Assembly: GCA_029245245.1 (NCBI GenBank)
Contig: JAQWPT010000033.1
Span: 62,001-126,000 of the forward strand
DNA: 64,000 bases
Direction of reading: 5' to 3'
From: Phycisphaerales bacterium
Lineage (GTDB): Bacteria; Planctomycetota; Phycisphaerae; Phycisphaerales; SM1A02
In this document: in pieces, positions 24,989 through 34,891 of the stretch
Layout of the letters: each line of letters opens with the position of its first letter
How positions within the stretch are numbered: position 1 is the first letter of the stretch
Notes under the pieces: generated by a model
The model's database searches: none
What the model saw: only the letters and a program-made list of their open reading frames with translations
What the model was told of the DNA's origin: nothing
Position numbers and translations under genes: made by a program

Positions 24989-25762
24989 TCAGGATCCGCT
25001 GCAGGCCATGTCGATGTTCGATGCCATGCGCGAACTCGAGAGGCTGCCGATGACGACCGATGAGATCGCATCGCTGACCGGTGATGTTTCCAGCAGGAAC
25101 TGCAGGGCGGCTTCCGGATCAAGGTGACCGCTGCCGAGTCCCTTCTTGACCAGGACGCCGACGCCCTGTTCGCCAGCGGCGTGGATCACCGGTTCCAGTT
25201 CACGGGCCTGGAGGTGGTACTCGACCATGATGGCATCGGCCCACTGGATCGCTTCCATCAGCCCGGCCTGGGTCTTGCCCGAAAAGCCGATGGCTCGGGT
25301 CATCCCGGAATCCTTGAAACGCTGCATGGTCGTGGACACGTCATGCTCGGACTGGATCTCCAGGTCGCGGCCGTCGGAATGCACCAGCAGGAGATCCACT
25401 GCATCGCACTGGAGCCGCTGGAGGCTTCGCTGCAGTGATGCCTCCATGGCTTCGGGACGAAAGTCCCAGGTTGACTGGCCGTCCTGGAAGGTCTCTCCGA
25501 CCTTGGTGGAGAGTGTGAACTCGGATCGTCTCCCCGACAGGGCCTGTCCCACGCGTTGCTCGCTGAGCCCGTAGGCGGGGGCGGTGTCGACAAGGGCGAT
25601 CCCGAGATCTAGGATCTCGTTGAGCAGGGTCGCGGCCTCATCCTCCCCGGGGAGTTGGTAGGCATCGGGGTACTTTGCCCCCACGTTGCGTCCGATCTTG
25701 AACGCGCCGTACCCAATTCGGGTTACCTCGAGGGCGGAGTTGCCGAGTGCATGTCGGTCCAT
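24989..25762 (-). CDS. Aldo/keto reductase family oxidoreductase
   Basis: 257 residues from the ATG at 25762, which follows AGGGAC. The catalytic tetrad of the family is visible: Asp and Tyr in LVDTAPAYGLSE, Lys in LSTKVGE and His in LLLVHSDG. The protein is shorter than the usual 280-330, so some C-terminal loops that shape the substrate pocket may be missing. Enzymes of this fold reduce aldehydes, ketones or sugars with NADPH; the substrate cannot be told. It overlaps the 3' end of the upstream FAD oxidoreductase gene by 40 bases, so the two are probably co-translated. Confidence 0.85.
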   Translation of the reverse strand: MDRHALGNSALEVTRIGYGAFKIGRNVGAKYPDAYQLPGEDEAATLLNEILDLGIALVDTAPAYGLSEQRVGQALSGRRSEFTLSTKVGETFQDGQSTWDFRPEAMEASLQRSLQRLQCDAVDLLLVHSDGRDLEIQSEHDVSTTMQRFKDSGMTRAIGFSGKTQAGLMEAIQWADAIMVEYHLQARELEPVIHAAGEQGVGVLVKKGLGSGHLDPEAALQFLLETSPVSDAISSVVIGSLSSSRMASNIDMACSGS

Positions 25763-26952
25763 GTGAGGTCCCTTTCCCATGGTGGCAGGGCAACAGTTGG
25801 TCGCGGCCAGTCATGCAGCGTGTGCAGGTCGTCATCCAGGTGGCCGGGCTCCGGAATGCGGTGCATCACCTCTTCAGAGAGCATCGGGACCAGGGCCAGC
25901 TTGGTCGGCCAGAGGGTGATCGTATTGCCTTCAAGCAGGTGCACCGGACCGTCCGGTCGCTTTCCGGCATCGACAGCCGCCTCCGCTCGGTCCGCTCGGT
26001 AGCTGGTAAACCAGACCTGGTCCAGATCCAGGCTTGGCATGGCCTGGGCCAGGTCGGACCGGGCACGGGCAATGGTCTGTTCAGGAGTGGCGTCAACACA
26101 GTCCTCGGCCAACTGGCCGCCGATCTGCCAGACGACCCGGTCGGCGCAGTCGAGCGTCGAGGTGATTGTCAGCCACGGCGCGGTTCCCTTGATGCAGTGG
26201 CCATTGAGACGTGGGAGGTTGCCGCGGGCCATGACCATGTGCAGGGGGCGCCGCTGCATCGCCTCGCCGGGCAGGTTGCAGGCTTGACGCAGTCCGTCGT
26301 TCCCGCTCCCTGCGGCAAGGAGAACGTGTCGAGGTTCCAGGTCCAGAGGAGCACTGGTTTCAGGATTCAGGAGGCGGACGCAATCGATCTTTCCCGGTCC
26401 GGATGTCGTGAACTCGAGTCCGCTGCGAATGTCGATCTGGAGGCATCGGGGTCGATGCTGGTCGGCAAGCATGGCCAGGAGACTGTGGGGTTCGATCACC
26501 TGCTCATCGATCCGGGAGACCGGCCCGTTCCATGTTTGCAGTGGGGCGGGCCGTTCGTTGCGAGGCAGGCTTCGTGGACGCACACGCAATCCGAAACGAG
26601 CTCCAAGCAGCCCGATCCTGGAACGAATCCCGGGCAGGGACCAGAGGCAGCAGTATTCGCCTCGCATGATCGTGCTGGAGAGATCGGGGGGTGCTTCTCC
26701 GGCCAGGGAGCGTCGCCACCGCATGGGCATGTCCTTGATCATCCGCGAGGCACGGGAGGGATGGCCCCTGAGGGCGTACTTGAGGCCCCCGTGAATGATG
26801 CCCTGGGCATTGATGGTCTGTCCGTCGCCGAGATTGCCCGCTTCCAGCAGGAGGGCTCGATAGCCGCTTCGGTGCAGAGCATCAAGGAGCCACAGGCCGG
26901 TGATTCCGCCGCCGAAGATCAGGACATCCAATTTCAGTGATGACTGGTCCAT
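25723..26952 (-). CDS. FAD-dependent oxidoreductase (DAO/GlpD-like)
   Basis: 409 residues from the ATG at 26952, preceded by GGAGG. The N-terminus is a Rossmann dinucleotide fold, DVLIFGGGITGLWLLDAL, with an acidic residue at the end of strand 2 (LLLEAGNLGDGQT). HGGLKYALRG resembles the GlpA/GlpD group, and a second FAD-contact region reads HVLLAAGSGNDGL. The family includes glycerol-3-phosphate dehydrogenases and D-amino acid oxidases; the true substrate is unknown. The gene is divergent from the isocitrate dehydrogenase-type gene and overlaps the following aldo/keto reductase by 40 bases. Confidence 0.8.
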   Translation of the reverse strand: MDQSSLKLDVLIFGGGITGLWLLDALHRSGYRALLLEAGNLGDGQTINAQGIIHGGLKYALRGHPSRASRMIKDMPMRWRRSLAGEAPPDLSSTIMRGEYCCLWSLPGIRSRIGLLGARFGLRVRPRSLPRNERPAPLQTWNGPVSRIDEQVIEPHSLLAMLADQHRPRCLQIDIRSGLEFTTSGPGKIDCVRLLNPETSAPLDLEPRHVLLAAGSGNDGLRQACNLPGEAMQRRPLHMVMARGNLPRLNGHCIKGTAPWLTITSTLDCADRVVWQIGGQLAEDCVDATPEQTIARARSDLAQAMPSLDLDQVWFTSYRADRAEAAVDAGKRPDGPVHLLEGNTITLWPTKLALVPMLSEEVMHRIPEPGHLDDDLHTLHDWPRPTVALPPWERDLTWTDMHSATPPSR

Positions 26953-27058
26953 GAGTCGCCCCATCCTCCGTGGACGGTGCCGGCCCGTCAAGAAGGCGGA
27001 GTTCAGCGGTCTCCGGGGGTGGGTGGTATCCTCCGGACCCCGACCCTTGGATCGACCC

Positions 27059-28093
27059 ATGAAGCACACCGCAGTCCTCATACCCGGAGATGGCATCGGA
27101 CCCGAAGTGACCGAGGCGGCCTGCCGCATTCTCGGTGAGACCGGGATCGACATCGACTGGGAGCGTCATGATGCCGGCCTTGCTGCCATCGACTCGGGAG
27201 CCCAGGAGGTACTGCCGAAGGCGACCATCGAGGCCATTCGTACCACCAAGGCCGCCCTCAAGGGGCCCTGTACCACGCCCATCGGCGAGGGATTCACTTC
27301 GGTGAACGTTGCGCTCCGCAAGCAGCTGAACCTCTTCGGCGCGGTACGCCCTGTCCGCAGCATCGACGGGGTGCACACCCGCTACTCCGATGTGGGCGTG
27401 GACCTGGTGGTGGTGCGGGAGAACACCGAGGGGCTCTATGCCGGGATCGAGAACGTCATCACCGAGGGTGTGGTGACCTCGTTGAAGGTCGCCACGGAGA
27501 AGGCGAGCCGTCGCATCGCTCGATTCGCCTTCGACTACGCGGTCAACCGAGGGCGATCCAAGGTGACGGTGCTGCACAAGGCGAACATCATGAAGGTGTC
27601 CGACGGCCTCTTCATCCGCTGCGCCCGCGAGGTGCACGATGCGGAGTACGCTGGAAAGGTCGACTACGAAGAAGTCATCATCGATGCGGGATTCATGCGG
27701 CTGGTCCAGGATCCCGGTCAGTTCGACATGCTGCTCTGTGAGAACCTCTACGGCGATGTCGTATCGGATCTCTGTGCTGGTCTTGTGGGTGGCCTGGGGC
27801 TGACTCCCGGTGCCAACTACGGGAGCGACGAGTTCGCCGTCTTCGAAGCCGTGCACGGATCAGCTCCGGACATCGCCGGGCAGGACAAGGCCAACCCGCT
27901 GGCGATCATCATGAGTTCGGTGATGATGCTTCATCACATGGCCAAGGCCACCGGAGACGGGCAGTGCTCGGAGGTGGCTGATCGAATTCGTGACGCCTAC
28001 AACGCCTGCCTTCTGGCGGGCGAGAAGACGGCAGATCTTGGCGGGACCCTCGGTACCAGGGCATTTGCTGATGCCGTCATCGCCCGACTGTGA
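27059..28093 (+). CDS. NAD-type isocitrate/isopropylmalate dehydrogenase family enzyme
   Basis: 344 residues. The N-terminus LIPGDGIGPEV is typical of the family. SVNVALRKQLNLFGAVRPVR carries the Ser and Arg that contact the substrate, and VVRENTEGLYAGIE, Lys in HKANIMK, and the metal-binding Asp in CENLYGDVVSDLCAGLVGG follow. The coenzyme loop VHGSAPDIAGQDKANP fits NAD better than NADP. The sequence order and the PCTTPIGEGFTSVN segment are closest to NAD-dependent isocitrate dehydrogenases, although isopropylmalate or homoisocitrate dehydrogenase cannot be excluded. No leucine genes are nearby. The stop overlaps the next GTG start. Confidence 0.87.
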   Translation: MKHTAVLIPGDGIGPEVTEAACRILGETGIDIDWERHDAGLAAIDSGAQEVLPKATIEAIRTTKAALKGPCTTPIGEGFTSVNVALRKQLNLFGAVRPVRSIDGVHTRYSDVGVDLVVVRENTEGLYAGIENVITEGVVTSLKVATEKASRRIARFAFDYAVNRGRSKVTVLHKANIMKVSDGLFIRCAREVHDAEYAGKVDYEEVIIDAGFMRLVQDPGQFDMLLCENLYGDVVSDLCAGLVGGLGLTPGANYGSDEFAVFEAVHGSAPDIAGQDKANPLAIIMSSVMMLHHMAKATGDGQCSEVADRIRDAYNACLLAGEKTADLGGTLGTRAFADAVIARL

Positions 28094-28947
28094 CCGTGAA
28101 CTGGTCCATTCCGGGGTTGGTTGAGGGTGCGGCGAGGCCGATCATCGGAACCACGCACCTGCCCTCGGAGGAGCCTCGCGGCCGGATTCTCATTGGCCAC
28201 GGCTTCAAGGGGTACAAGGACTACGGATTCTTCCCTTGGCTGGCCGGCTACGTGGCCGAGGCGGGGTTCGTTGCCCACCGATTCAACTTCAGCCGAAGCG
28301 GCATGGACCACGGAGACGGCCCCTTCGATGAGGGCCGCTTTCTCGAGGACACCTGGACTCGCCAGGTCGAGGACATCCTCGCCCTGCTCGCGGCCGTACA
28401 GGATGGCCTGCTCCCCGGCGGGAGCGGCCCTGTCGTCCTGGTCGGTCACTCCCGTGGCGGACTGTCGAGTCTGCTCGCGGCGGGCCGTCATGCCGGTACC
28501 GACGCCCTGGCGGGGCTCCGCGGTGTCGTGTCCCTGGCCGCTCCGGCACACTGCTTGAACATGACTCCGGATCAACAGCGTGTCCTGCTGGACACCGGCC
28601 GAGTGCCCTCGCCCTCGAGTCGAACCGGTCAGGTGCTTCAGGTGGGGCGAGCCTTTCTCCAGGAGCAACTCGACGATCCACAGGGCCATGACCTGCTGAA
28701 CCTGGTGCATCGAATCGACGTGCCCGTGGCAGTGGTGCATGGATTGGACGACGATGCGGTGCCGGTCACCTCGGCTCGGCAGATTATCTCGGCACTGCAG
28801 AGCGAGGCATCGCTGTCCGTACTTGAAGACGCCAACCATGTATTCAACGTGCCCAACCCGTTCCCGGTCGATGGAGAGCCTTCCGCCCCGTTGGCCGAGG
28901 TGGGAGCGATCCTGGTGGACTTCGCGGGAACCGTACTCAGTTGTTGA
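28090..28947 (+). CDS. Alpha/beta hydrolase
   Basis: 285 residues beginning at GTG 28090, which overlaps the dehydrogenase stop (GTGA). The catalytic triad can be read as Ser in [10 protein letters not shown], Asp in [10 protein letters not shown] and His in DANHVFN. The oxyanion segment [16 protein letters not shown] resembles the dienelactone hydrolase/serine aminopeptidase-like group. Substrate is unknown. The last 11 bases overlap the 3' end of the convergent smc gene. Confidence 0.85.
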   Translation: MTVNWSIPGLVEGAARPIIGTTHLPSEEPRGRILIGHGFKGYKDYGFFPWLAGYVAEAGFVAHRFNFSRSGMDHGDGPFDEGRFLEDTWTRQVEDILALLAAVQDGLLPGGSGPVVLVGHSRGGLSSLLAAGRHAGTDALAGLRGVVSLAAPAHCLNMTPDQQRVLLDTGRVPSPSSRTGQVLQVGRAFLQEQLDDPQGHDLLNLVHRIDVPVAVVHGLDDDAVPVTSARQIISALQSEASLSVLEDANHVFNVPNPFPVDGEPSAPLAEVGAILVDFAGTVLSC

Positions 28948-31900
28948 CGGGAGTTTCGGCTTCGGCCGCAGGCTGCGTGATGATGACGGGAACAGGTGAC
29001 TCGGCGTCGTCACTCGGGGCCTGCATGTTGGTCCTGTCCGGCGCGGAGGCACGAATCTGTCCGCCCTCGCCCACGTCGTCCACCTGCACGCTGACGAACT
29101 TGGAGACGCCGCGTTCCTGCTGGGTGATGCCGTAGAGCTCATCGCAGGCCAGCATGGTTCGGTTGTTGTGCGTGATGATGATGAAGTGGCTTCGATCCAG
29201 GAACTGGTCGAGCGTGTCGCAGAAGACGCCCACGTTGGATGCATCAAGTGGCGCATCGACTTCGTCGAGGATGCAGAAGGGGGAGGGGCGTGACTTGAAG
29301 ATCGACATCATCAAGGCCACGGCGGTCATGGCCTGCTCGCCGCCGGACAACTGGCTGAGAATGCGGGGCTTCTTGCCCGGGGGCTTGGCGGTGATCTCGA
29401 TACCGGACTCGAGCACGTCGACGTTGCCGTTCTCATCCGGGGTCAGCATGATGTCGGCGCTGCCGCCCTGGAAGAGTTGGCGGAACATGCCGGAGTTGCC
29501 CGCGAAGTTTTCTCGGATGTCCCGGAAGGTCCGGTCGAACCGTTCGCGGCAACTGCCGTCCAGTTCTTCGATGAGCTGGGCCAGTTGTCTTGTCGCGATG
29601 TCGATGTCCTCGACCTGGGCGACAAGGTCTTCGTTGCGTTCCTCGAGGTTCGACTCTTCGTCGATCGCGTCGAGATTCACATTGCCCAGGGCCTTGATCT
29701 CATCGCGGAGTTCTGCGACCTGTGCCTCGGCCTCCTCACGGTCCATGCGATTGACTTCGTCGGAATCGCGGGCCTCCGCGTAGGGGGGGTAGGCCTGGGT
29801 GAGGTCGATGCCGAGTTCCTCGAGGCTTCGTTCCTCGGTGTTCTCGCGATGGACCTCGGCTTCTCTGCGGCTGAGTTCAAGTGCATGCTGATCGCGTTCG
29901 AGCTGCTTTCCACGCTGCCGGGCGGCTTCCAACTGGGCTCGCCCAGCGGAGAACGCGGTGCTGCCTTCTTCCATTCGATCGTTGACCGTCGCGAGTTCAG
30001 CATCGGTCCGAGCGATGTTCTGGCGGCCCGTGGCGATTTCTTCATCGGCGGCAACAATGCCCGCCTCGTACTGATCGATGGAACTCGTGCGGCGCCCAAC
30101 CTCGTCACGGAGCCCGGCCTGACGACTTCGGGTCTCGTCCAGGGCCATGACCATGTGGCTGCGTTCACGTTGCTTGGAACTGTACTGTTCCCCGATCTGG
30201 CCAAGACCCACACGGGCGGCGGTCAGGTCATCCTGCGACTGGGACCAGCGGGCGTTGGTGGCCTGGGCCTTCTGCTCGGACTCGGTGACCTGCTCCTCCA
30301 GCTGCCGGGCATCGTGATCGATGCTCTCGACCTGGCTGGTGAGCGTCTTGAGCTGCTCGGCATGGTCGGTCCGACGCTGGGTGATCTCCTCGATCTCTGC
30401 GGCCACGGTACGGTCCTCGCGGATCAGCCGCTCCAGGTCCGTGTCGAAGCGTCGCTGGTTGTACTCGAGGTCCACCACGGTATTCATGGCTTCCCGCAGC
30501 TGCTCGCCTACGGACTGCTGCTTCTCCCGTGCCTGAGTCGATTCCGACAGCAGGGTGCTGAGTTCTCCGCTCATGCGGTCAATGTCGGAGTCGAGTTCGC
30601 CGACATCGCCATTGAGATCCTGCATTTCCAGGCGGCGTGACAGCCAGCCGTTCTCTGCATTGGTCCTGGTGTAGCCAAGTCGGATGCATCCCGAGGGCTC
30701 CACGATCAGTCCGGTGCGGGTGACCAGTCGCCAGCCACTGCCGCGGGCGGCGAGGGCTGCGTCGAGGTCATCCACGACGGCGATGTTGCCAAGGAGTCGA
30801 TGGGCCGCAGGGCGTGCCCAGTCCTGGATGGTGATCCGATCCAGCAGGGCGGTGGCGTTGGCAGGTGGTGGAGCGAATTGGCTGGGATCGGAGCGATCGT
30901 GATCGAGCACGAACACGGTCACTCTTGCAGCCTGATCGCCGAGGGAATCCTTGAGGTGGTTGAAGGCGTCATCATCGTCGACCAAAAGCAGTTCCAGGTC
31001 GCGGCCGAGCATGACTTCGATGCACCGTGCATCCTCGCGTGATGCGGTAATGGCATCGCCGAGCATGCCGCGCAGGCCCGGGTGGTCTTCGACCTCCGAA
31101 AGGATCTGCTTGACGGAGTCGGTCAGTCCTTCTCTCGCCTCCTGCATTTCCTCCAGCAGGTGAAGCCGGGAGCCCAGGCCGGCCCGCTGGTGACGGATCT
31201 CGCCGATCTGGTCAGTCAGTTGGCCGTGCTTCTGGCTGAGGGTGGCGGCGGCATCATCGTGATCCGCCAGGAGGTTCTCGAATTGCCGGACCATGGAACG
31301 GGCGGATTCGAGCCCACGATCGTTCTCGACCCGATCAGATTCCAGGGTGGTTCGCTCATCGGAGGTGGATGTACGACGCTGCTGGAGACGCTCCAATTGC
31401 TCGTGCAGGGCACGCATCCGGCCTTCGATTGCGGTCCGGGAGGACTGCAGGTGGGCACGGCGGGCCAGGGTCCGTTCTCGTTCGCCTCGAAGGGCGTCAG
31501 TGGCTCGGTCTGCCAACTCCGACTCCTGGTGAAGTCGGGCGACGTCACGGCTGAGTGCGTCGACCTGGCGTTCGGTTTCGGCCAACTGTTCTCCGGCCGC
31601 AGCCATGGCGTCGGATGCAGCCTGGAGGTCATCGTCCTGGCACTGCATTCGATGTTCCAGTTCGGCGAGCCGTCGTCGTTCCTCGTCCAGTTGTTCGGTG
31701 GCTTCGGCCAGCTGCCGGGCCGTCATGTCCCGTCGCTGTGTGGCATGGGTGATCGATGCATCCAGTTCCTGGCGCCGCTGATTGCAGGCCTGCAACTGGT
31801 TCTGCAGTTCGTGGCGTGTCAGTTCATGTTCCTGCTGGGAAGCATCGAGTTCGAGGGTGAGCCGCTCCAGTTCGCGCCGCTGGATGTCCAGATCGGCAAG

Positions 31901-32674
31901 TCGGCTTGTGAGGCCGGCCAGGCGGGTGCGGAGGTCGTGGTACTGGTCGAGTACCAGGTCACGGCGAAGTTGGCTGTACTGCTCATCGAGTTCGCGGAAG
32001 CGGCGGGCCTTGACAGCCTGGCCACGCACGATTCGAAGTCGGCGTTCGGTACTGGCCAGCTGCTCGCGGACCCGGACAAGGTTGACTTCGGTCCGCTCGA
32101 GCTTGCGTGCAGCTTCGATCTTTCTGGTCTTGAACTTGGAGATCCCCGCAGCCTCTTCAAGAATGGCCCGGCGCTCCTGGGGATTGCTGGTGAGCATCGC
32201 GTTGACCTTGCCCTGCTCGATGATCGAGTAGGCGTTGGCACCGATGCCGGTATCCATGAAGAGTTCCTTGACGTCCCGCAGGCGGCAGGTCTGCCCGTTG
32301 ATCAGGTAGTCACTGCGGCCATCTCGGAAGAGCCTTCGCCCCACGTCGACGGTTTCCGTATCCATGGAGAGGGCACGCCTCTGGGATGGATCCTTGACGT
32401 CCGGATTGGTGACCGGGTTCTCGAAGGTGAGCGTAACTGACGCGGCACCAAGAGGTTTTCGTCCGGCTGATCCCGAGAAGATCACGTCGGACATGGCCTG
32501 TCCACGCAAACTCTTGGCGGATCGCTCACCGAGCACCCACTTGATCGCGTCGACGATGTTGGACTTCCCGCATCCGTTTGGACCGACGATTCCAACCTTT
32601 GGTTGGTCGAATCGGATCTCAATGGGATCGGCGAAGGATTTGAAACCGGCGATTGAAACCTTGGAAAGCCGCAT
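28937..32674 (-). CDS. smc: Chromosome segregation protein SMC
   Basis: 1245 residues. The start at 32674 gives the conserved [17 protein letters not shown] and follows AGGAGG by ten bases. Walker [17 protein letters not shown] is at residues 31-38 onward. Two long coiled coils flank a hinge at about 515-650 ([22 protein letters not shown]-like segment). The C-terminal head has the ABC signature [14 protein letters not shown] and Walker [15 protein letters not shown] Pro/Ala-rich tail of about 40 residues follows the head, longer than in Bacillus SMC. The dimer with ScpA/ScpB condenses and resolves the chromosome; neither partner is in this window. The 3' end overlaps the convergent hydrolase gene. 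Confidence 0.97.
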   Translation of the reverse strand: MRLSKVSIAGFKSFADPIEIRFDQPKVGIVGPNGCGKSNIVDAIKWVLGERSAKSLRGQAMSDVIFSGSAGRKPLGAASVTLTFENPVTNPDVKDPSQRRALSMDTETVDVGRRLFRDGRSDYLINGQTCRLRDVKELFMDTGIGANAYSIIEQGKVNAMLTSNPQERRAILEEAAGISKFKTRKIEAARKLERTEVNLVRVREQLASTERRLRIVRGQAVKARRFRELDEQYSQLRRDLVLDQYHDLRTRLAGLTSRLADLDIQRRELERLTLELDASQQEHELTRHELQNQLQACNQRRQELDASITHATQRRDMTARQLAEATEQLDEERRRLAELEHRMQCQDDDLQAASDAMAAAGEQLAETERQVDALSRDVARLHQESELADRATDALRGERERTLARRAHLQSSRTAIEGRMRALHEQLERLQQRRTSTSDERTTLESDRVENDRGLESARSMVRQFENLLADHDDAAATLSQKHGQLTDQIGEIRHQRAGLGSRLHLLEEMQEAREGLTDSVKQILSEVEDHPGLRGMLGDAITASREDARCIEVMLGRDLELLLVDDDDAFNHLKDSLGDQAARVTVFVLDHDRSDPSQFAPPPANATALLDRITIQDWARPAAHRLLGNIAVVDDLDAALAARGSGWRLVTRTGLIVEPSGCIRLGYTRTNAENGWLSRRLEMQDLNGDVGELDSDIDRMSGELSTLLSESTQAREKQQSVGEQLREAMNTVVDLEYNQRRFDTDLERLIREDRTVAAEIEEITQRRTDHAEQLKTLTSQVESIDHDARQLEEQVTESEQKAQATNARWSQSQDDLTAARVGLGQIGEQYSSKQRERSHMVMALDETRSRQAGLRDEVGRRTSSIDQYEAGIVAADEEIATGRQNIARTDAELATVNDRMEEGSTAFSAGRAQLEAARQRGKQLERDQHALELSRREAEVHRENTEERSLEELGIDLTQAYPPYAEARDSDEVNRMDREEAEAQVAELRDEIKALGNVNLDAIDEESNLEERNEDLVAQVEDIDIATRQLAQLIEELDGSCRERFDRTFRDIRENFAGNSGMFRQLFQGGSADIMLTPDENGNVDVLESGIEITAKPPGKKPRILSQLSGGEQAMTAVALMMSIFKSRPSPFCILDEVDAPLDASNVGVFCDTLDQFLDRSHFIIITHNNRTMLACDELYGITQQERGVSKFVSVQVDDVGEGGQIRASAPDRTNMQAPSDDAESPVPVIITQPAAEAETPVNN

Positions 32675-32823
32675 TCGGCATGGACCTCCTGTCGAGCCGG
32701 TGGATTCCATCCTTGGATCTCGAAGCAGGGCACGCGAGGGCTTCCGTCGCCCGAAGGTGCACCTGGCATCGCCAGCGGCTTGTGAAATGTCGACCAGTGG
32801 GCCTCAGGCACCCTCCGGACCAC

Positions 32824-32850
32824 ATTCTATCGGCTGAATGGCCGTTCAGC
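32824..32850 (-). promoter_or_regulatory. Possible smc promoter -10 (TAGAAT) beside a short inverted repeat
   Basis: On the minus strand TAGAAT lies at 32829-32824, next to the inverted repeat GCTGAA/TTCAGC (32833-32850) that overlaps the stop of the preceding gene. If used, the smc mRNA would have a leader of about 140 bases. The rest of the 171-base gap to the smc start holds nothing I recognise apart from the smc ribosome-binding site. Confidence 0.3.
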
Positions 32851-34834
32851 GAGAATTTGAACCATTGGTGGCTGGAGAATCAACAGGAGTGGAAGGGGAA
32901 CTGGGGGGGGCGGGGGGCTTGGGCTGAGTGGATGTGGGCTTGTCGATCAGGGGGCGGATGGTCCCGGGTTGCCGGTACAGGGTCTCGTCGAGGTTCAACT
33001 CCGGCGTTTCCTGGTCCGGGGCATCAAAGTCGGGCCGCTCCTCGTAGGACTCCAGGGTGCCATAGCGTCGGATTGCTGCCAGCAATCGGTCCTGCTCGGC
33101 CTTGAAGTCTCCCGGGAGGTATCCCTGGGCCCACAGGGCATGGATGGCCCCGACGGTCTCGGAGTACGAGAGATTCAGGCCTGGTCGGGGATCCTCGATG
33201 GTGGTCCGCCTCGCGAGAGTCTCCAGGAAGTCGTAGGCATTGGCCTGGGTCTCGATGATTCGAGCGCTCTGGGCTTCCGTGGAGCGGTAGTAGATCTCGA
33301 TCTCGTTCTCATTGTCGGAGCCATCCGTATCCTGGATGAGCAGCCGGTTGTTCCAGGCCCCCATGGTGACGGGGCGATCGATGGACAGATCCTTCCCGAA
33401 CACGGCGATGCGGGGCATCTTGGATTGGGAGATGTAGATCATCGGATGCTCGGAATCAGCTCGATCCAGAACGAATTTCTGGCCCACTACGATTCGTTCC
33501 AGCAGGGGGTCGCGGCGTTCGGCGAGCGCTTCGTAGGCTCGGAGCCGGACTTCCACGTCCTTGTCGTTGAGCATCTCGCGGAGGGCGCGATCGGTTCGCG
33601 GGTCCGCAGGCATGTTCATGAGAAGGTCCGCTGCTTCCAGCCGCAGCCCCAGTTCTCCATTGACGCCGATCTCACGCAGGTGCTCGGCCGCGATGGGATC
33701 CTGCAGGAACGCCCCGCTGCGCAAGGCAACCAGCCGGGGCATTTCCTCCGGGTAGTCGTAGAGCTCTCGGATCAGGGGCAGGGATCGATGGCCGATGGCG
33801 CACCATCGCCAGTAGACCTGGGGAGCATTGTTCGTGTCCGACAGGAGCATCCGCCGGGTGGAAAGAACCACGGATTCAGCGTTGGCCTGCCGCAGCGTGG
33901 TGTGTTTGACGAGTTCAATGAAGACCTCGGTCTGGTCCCGCATGGTTGGCGGAACGGTCAGTTCGAGGATCGCGTCGCTCTTTCCCGACGCAGTGGGGTT
34001 CCGCTGCCCCGATTCCTGTGGGAAGCGACGATTGATCGCATCCTGAACCAGTCGAACCCGGGTATGACTCGGGTTGGTGAGCATGAGCTTCAGCGGGATG
34101 TCCTCGAGGACTTCGCCGCCGTTGAGCACCCGGCCCGAAAGCTTGTTGATCGAGATCGCCGCCTCGCCCTTGGGGTCGAAGAACGGGTTGATGAACAGCG
34201 GCCCCTTGCCCTCGGCGATGACAGATGCCTGTCGACTCCCGGTGATCAGCGGGCCGGGGCGAAGATCCGTCGTATAGAGTCGCCCCCCCTCGAGACTGGT
34301 GGTTCCGGTCTGGGGATCGGCCTGCACGCGGAGATCGAAGATCGTGCCGGGAATCGATCGTGGCTTTCGCCCGGAAACAGGTGGGGCCGAGAGCCTGCCC
34401 ACGGAAGCGGGCGGGACGATGCCTTCGACGATCACGACCGCGGTGTCGGTTGAATCCAGCAGTTGCTCGGGCGTGATGCCGCCGGCGTTGTAACTCATCT
34501 GGCCTACGCCGCGGCGTTCCATGTCCTCGATCATGTGGGCACGGATGGCGGGGGGAATGTCGTTGGAGCCGGTTCCATTCAGGTCGACCACGAGGCCGTA
34601 TCCACGGACCACGATGGGTTGGTGTCCCGGCGAATCAACCTTGGAGTAGCCCAGGATGACCGTTTCAGCGCCCACGGTTCCACGCATCACGTTCTGGCTG
34701 CCCCCGGTTTCGATCTGGGTGACCGACGAGGCCTTGGGCCGGGGCCGAGCCTTCTCAATGGTGCTGCAGGACACCGTTGCTGCTGCCAGCAGCAGCAGCA
34801 GGGTCCGGGTTGTCATGGCGTGGCCGTTCCGCAT
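32846..34834 (-). CDS. FlgI-like lipoprotein with HEAT-like repeats
   Basis: 662 residues. I chose the ATG at 34834 because TATCCT lies six bases upstream; the ATG at 34816 is the alternative. The signal ends TVSC (Cys23), suggesting a lipoprotein. The first half resembles the flagellar P-ring protein FlgI: PIVVRGYGLVVDLNGTGSND, IPPAIRAHMIEDMERRG, and later HTRVRLVQDAINRRF. The middle (about 370-460) has helical HEAT-like units with ADPRTDRALREMLNDKD and VEVRLRAYEALAER. The end is a Pro/Ser/Thr-rich tail of about 50 residues. No flagellar gene is in this window, so assigning a flagellar role would be unsafe; it may be an outer-membrane ring or scaffold built on the FlgI fold. Confidence 0.65.
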   Translation of the reverse strand: MRNGHAMTTRTLLLLLAAATVSCSTIEKARPRPKASSVTQIETGGSQNVMRGTVGAETVILGYSKVDSPGHQPIVVRGYGLVVDLNGTGSNDIPPAIRAHMIEDMERRGVGQMSYNAGGITPEQLLDSTDTAVVIVEGIVPPASVGRLSAPPVSGRKPRSIPGTIFDLRVQADPQTGTTSLEGGRLYTTDLRPGPLITGSRQASVIAEGKGPLFINPFFDPKGEAAISINKLSGRVLNGGEVLEDIPLKLMLTNPSHTRVRLVQDAINRRFPQESGQRNPTASGKSDAILELTVPPTMRDQTEVFIELVKHTTLRQANAESVVLSTRRMLLSDTNNAPQVYWRWCAIGHRSLPLIRELYDYPEEMPRLVALRSGAFLQDPIAAEHLREIGVNGELGLRLEAADLLMNMPADPRTDRALREMLNDKDVEVRLRAYEALAERRDPLLERIVVGQKFVLDRADSEHPMIYISQSKMPRIAVFGKDLSIDRPVTMGAWNNRLLIQDTDGSDNENEIEIYYRSTEAQSARIIETQANAYDFLETLARRTTIEDPRPGLNLSYSETVGAIHALWAQGYLPGDFKAEQDRLLAAIRRYGTLESYEERPDFDAPDQETPELNLDETLYRQPGTIRPLIDKPTSTQPKPPAPPSSPSTPVDSPATNGSNSR

Positions 34835-34840
34835 CCGGTG

Positions 34841-34846
34841 AGGATA
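34841..34846 (-). promoter_or_regulatory. -10-like box (TATCCT) upstream of the FlgI-like gene
   Basis: TATCCT ends six bases before the ATG at 34834, with no ribosome-binding site between them. The spacing matches several other genes in the window and favours this start codon. Confidence 0.4.
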
Positions 34847-34891
34847 CCGCAAGAGGCTTCAGGACGGGTGCTTCGGCGAAAAAGGGCCTTG

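Noticed and set aside
32846-34834. Annotating the FlgI-like gene as flagellar flgI
   Set aside because: It has a lipoprotein signal, extra HEAT-like units, almost twice the usual length, and no flagellar gene nearby.
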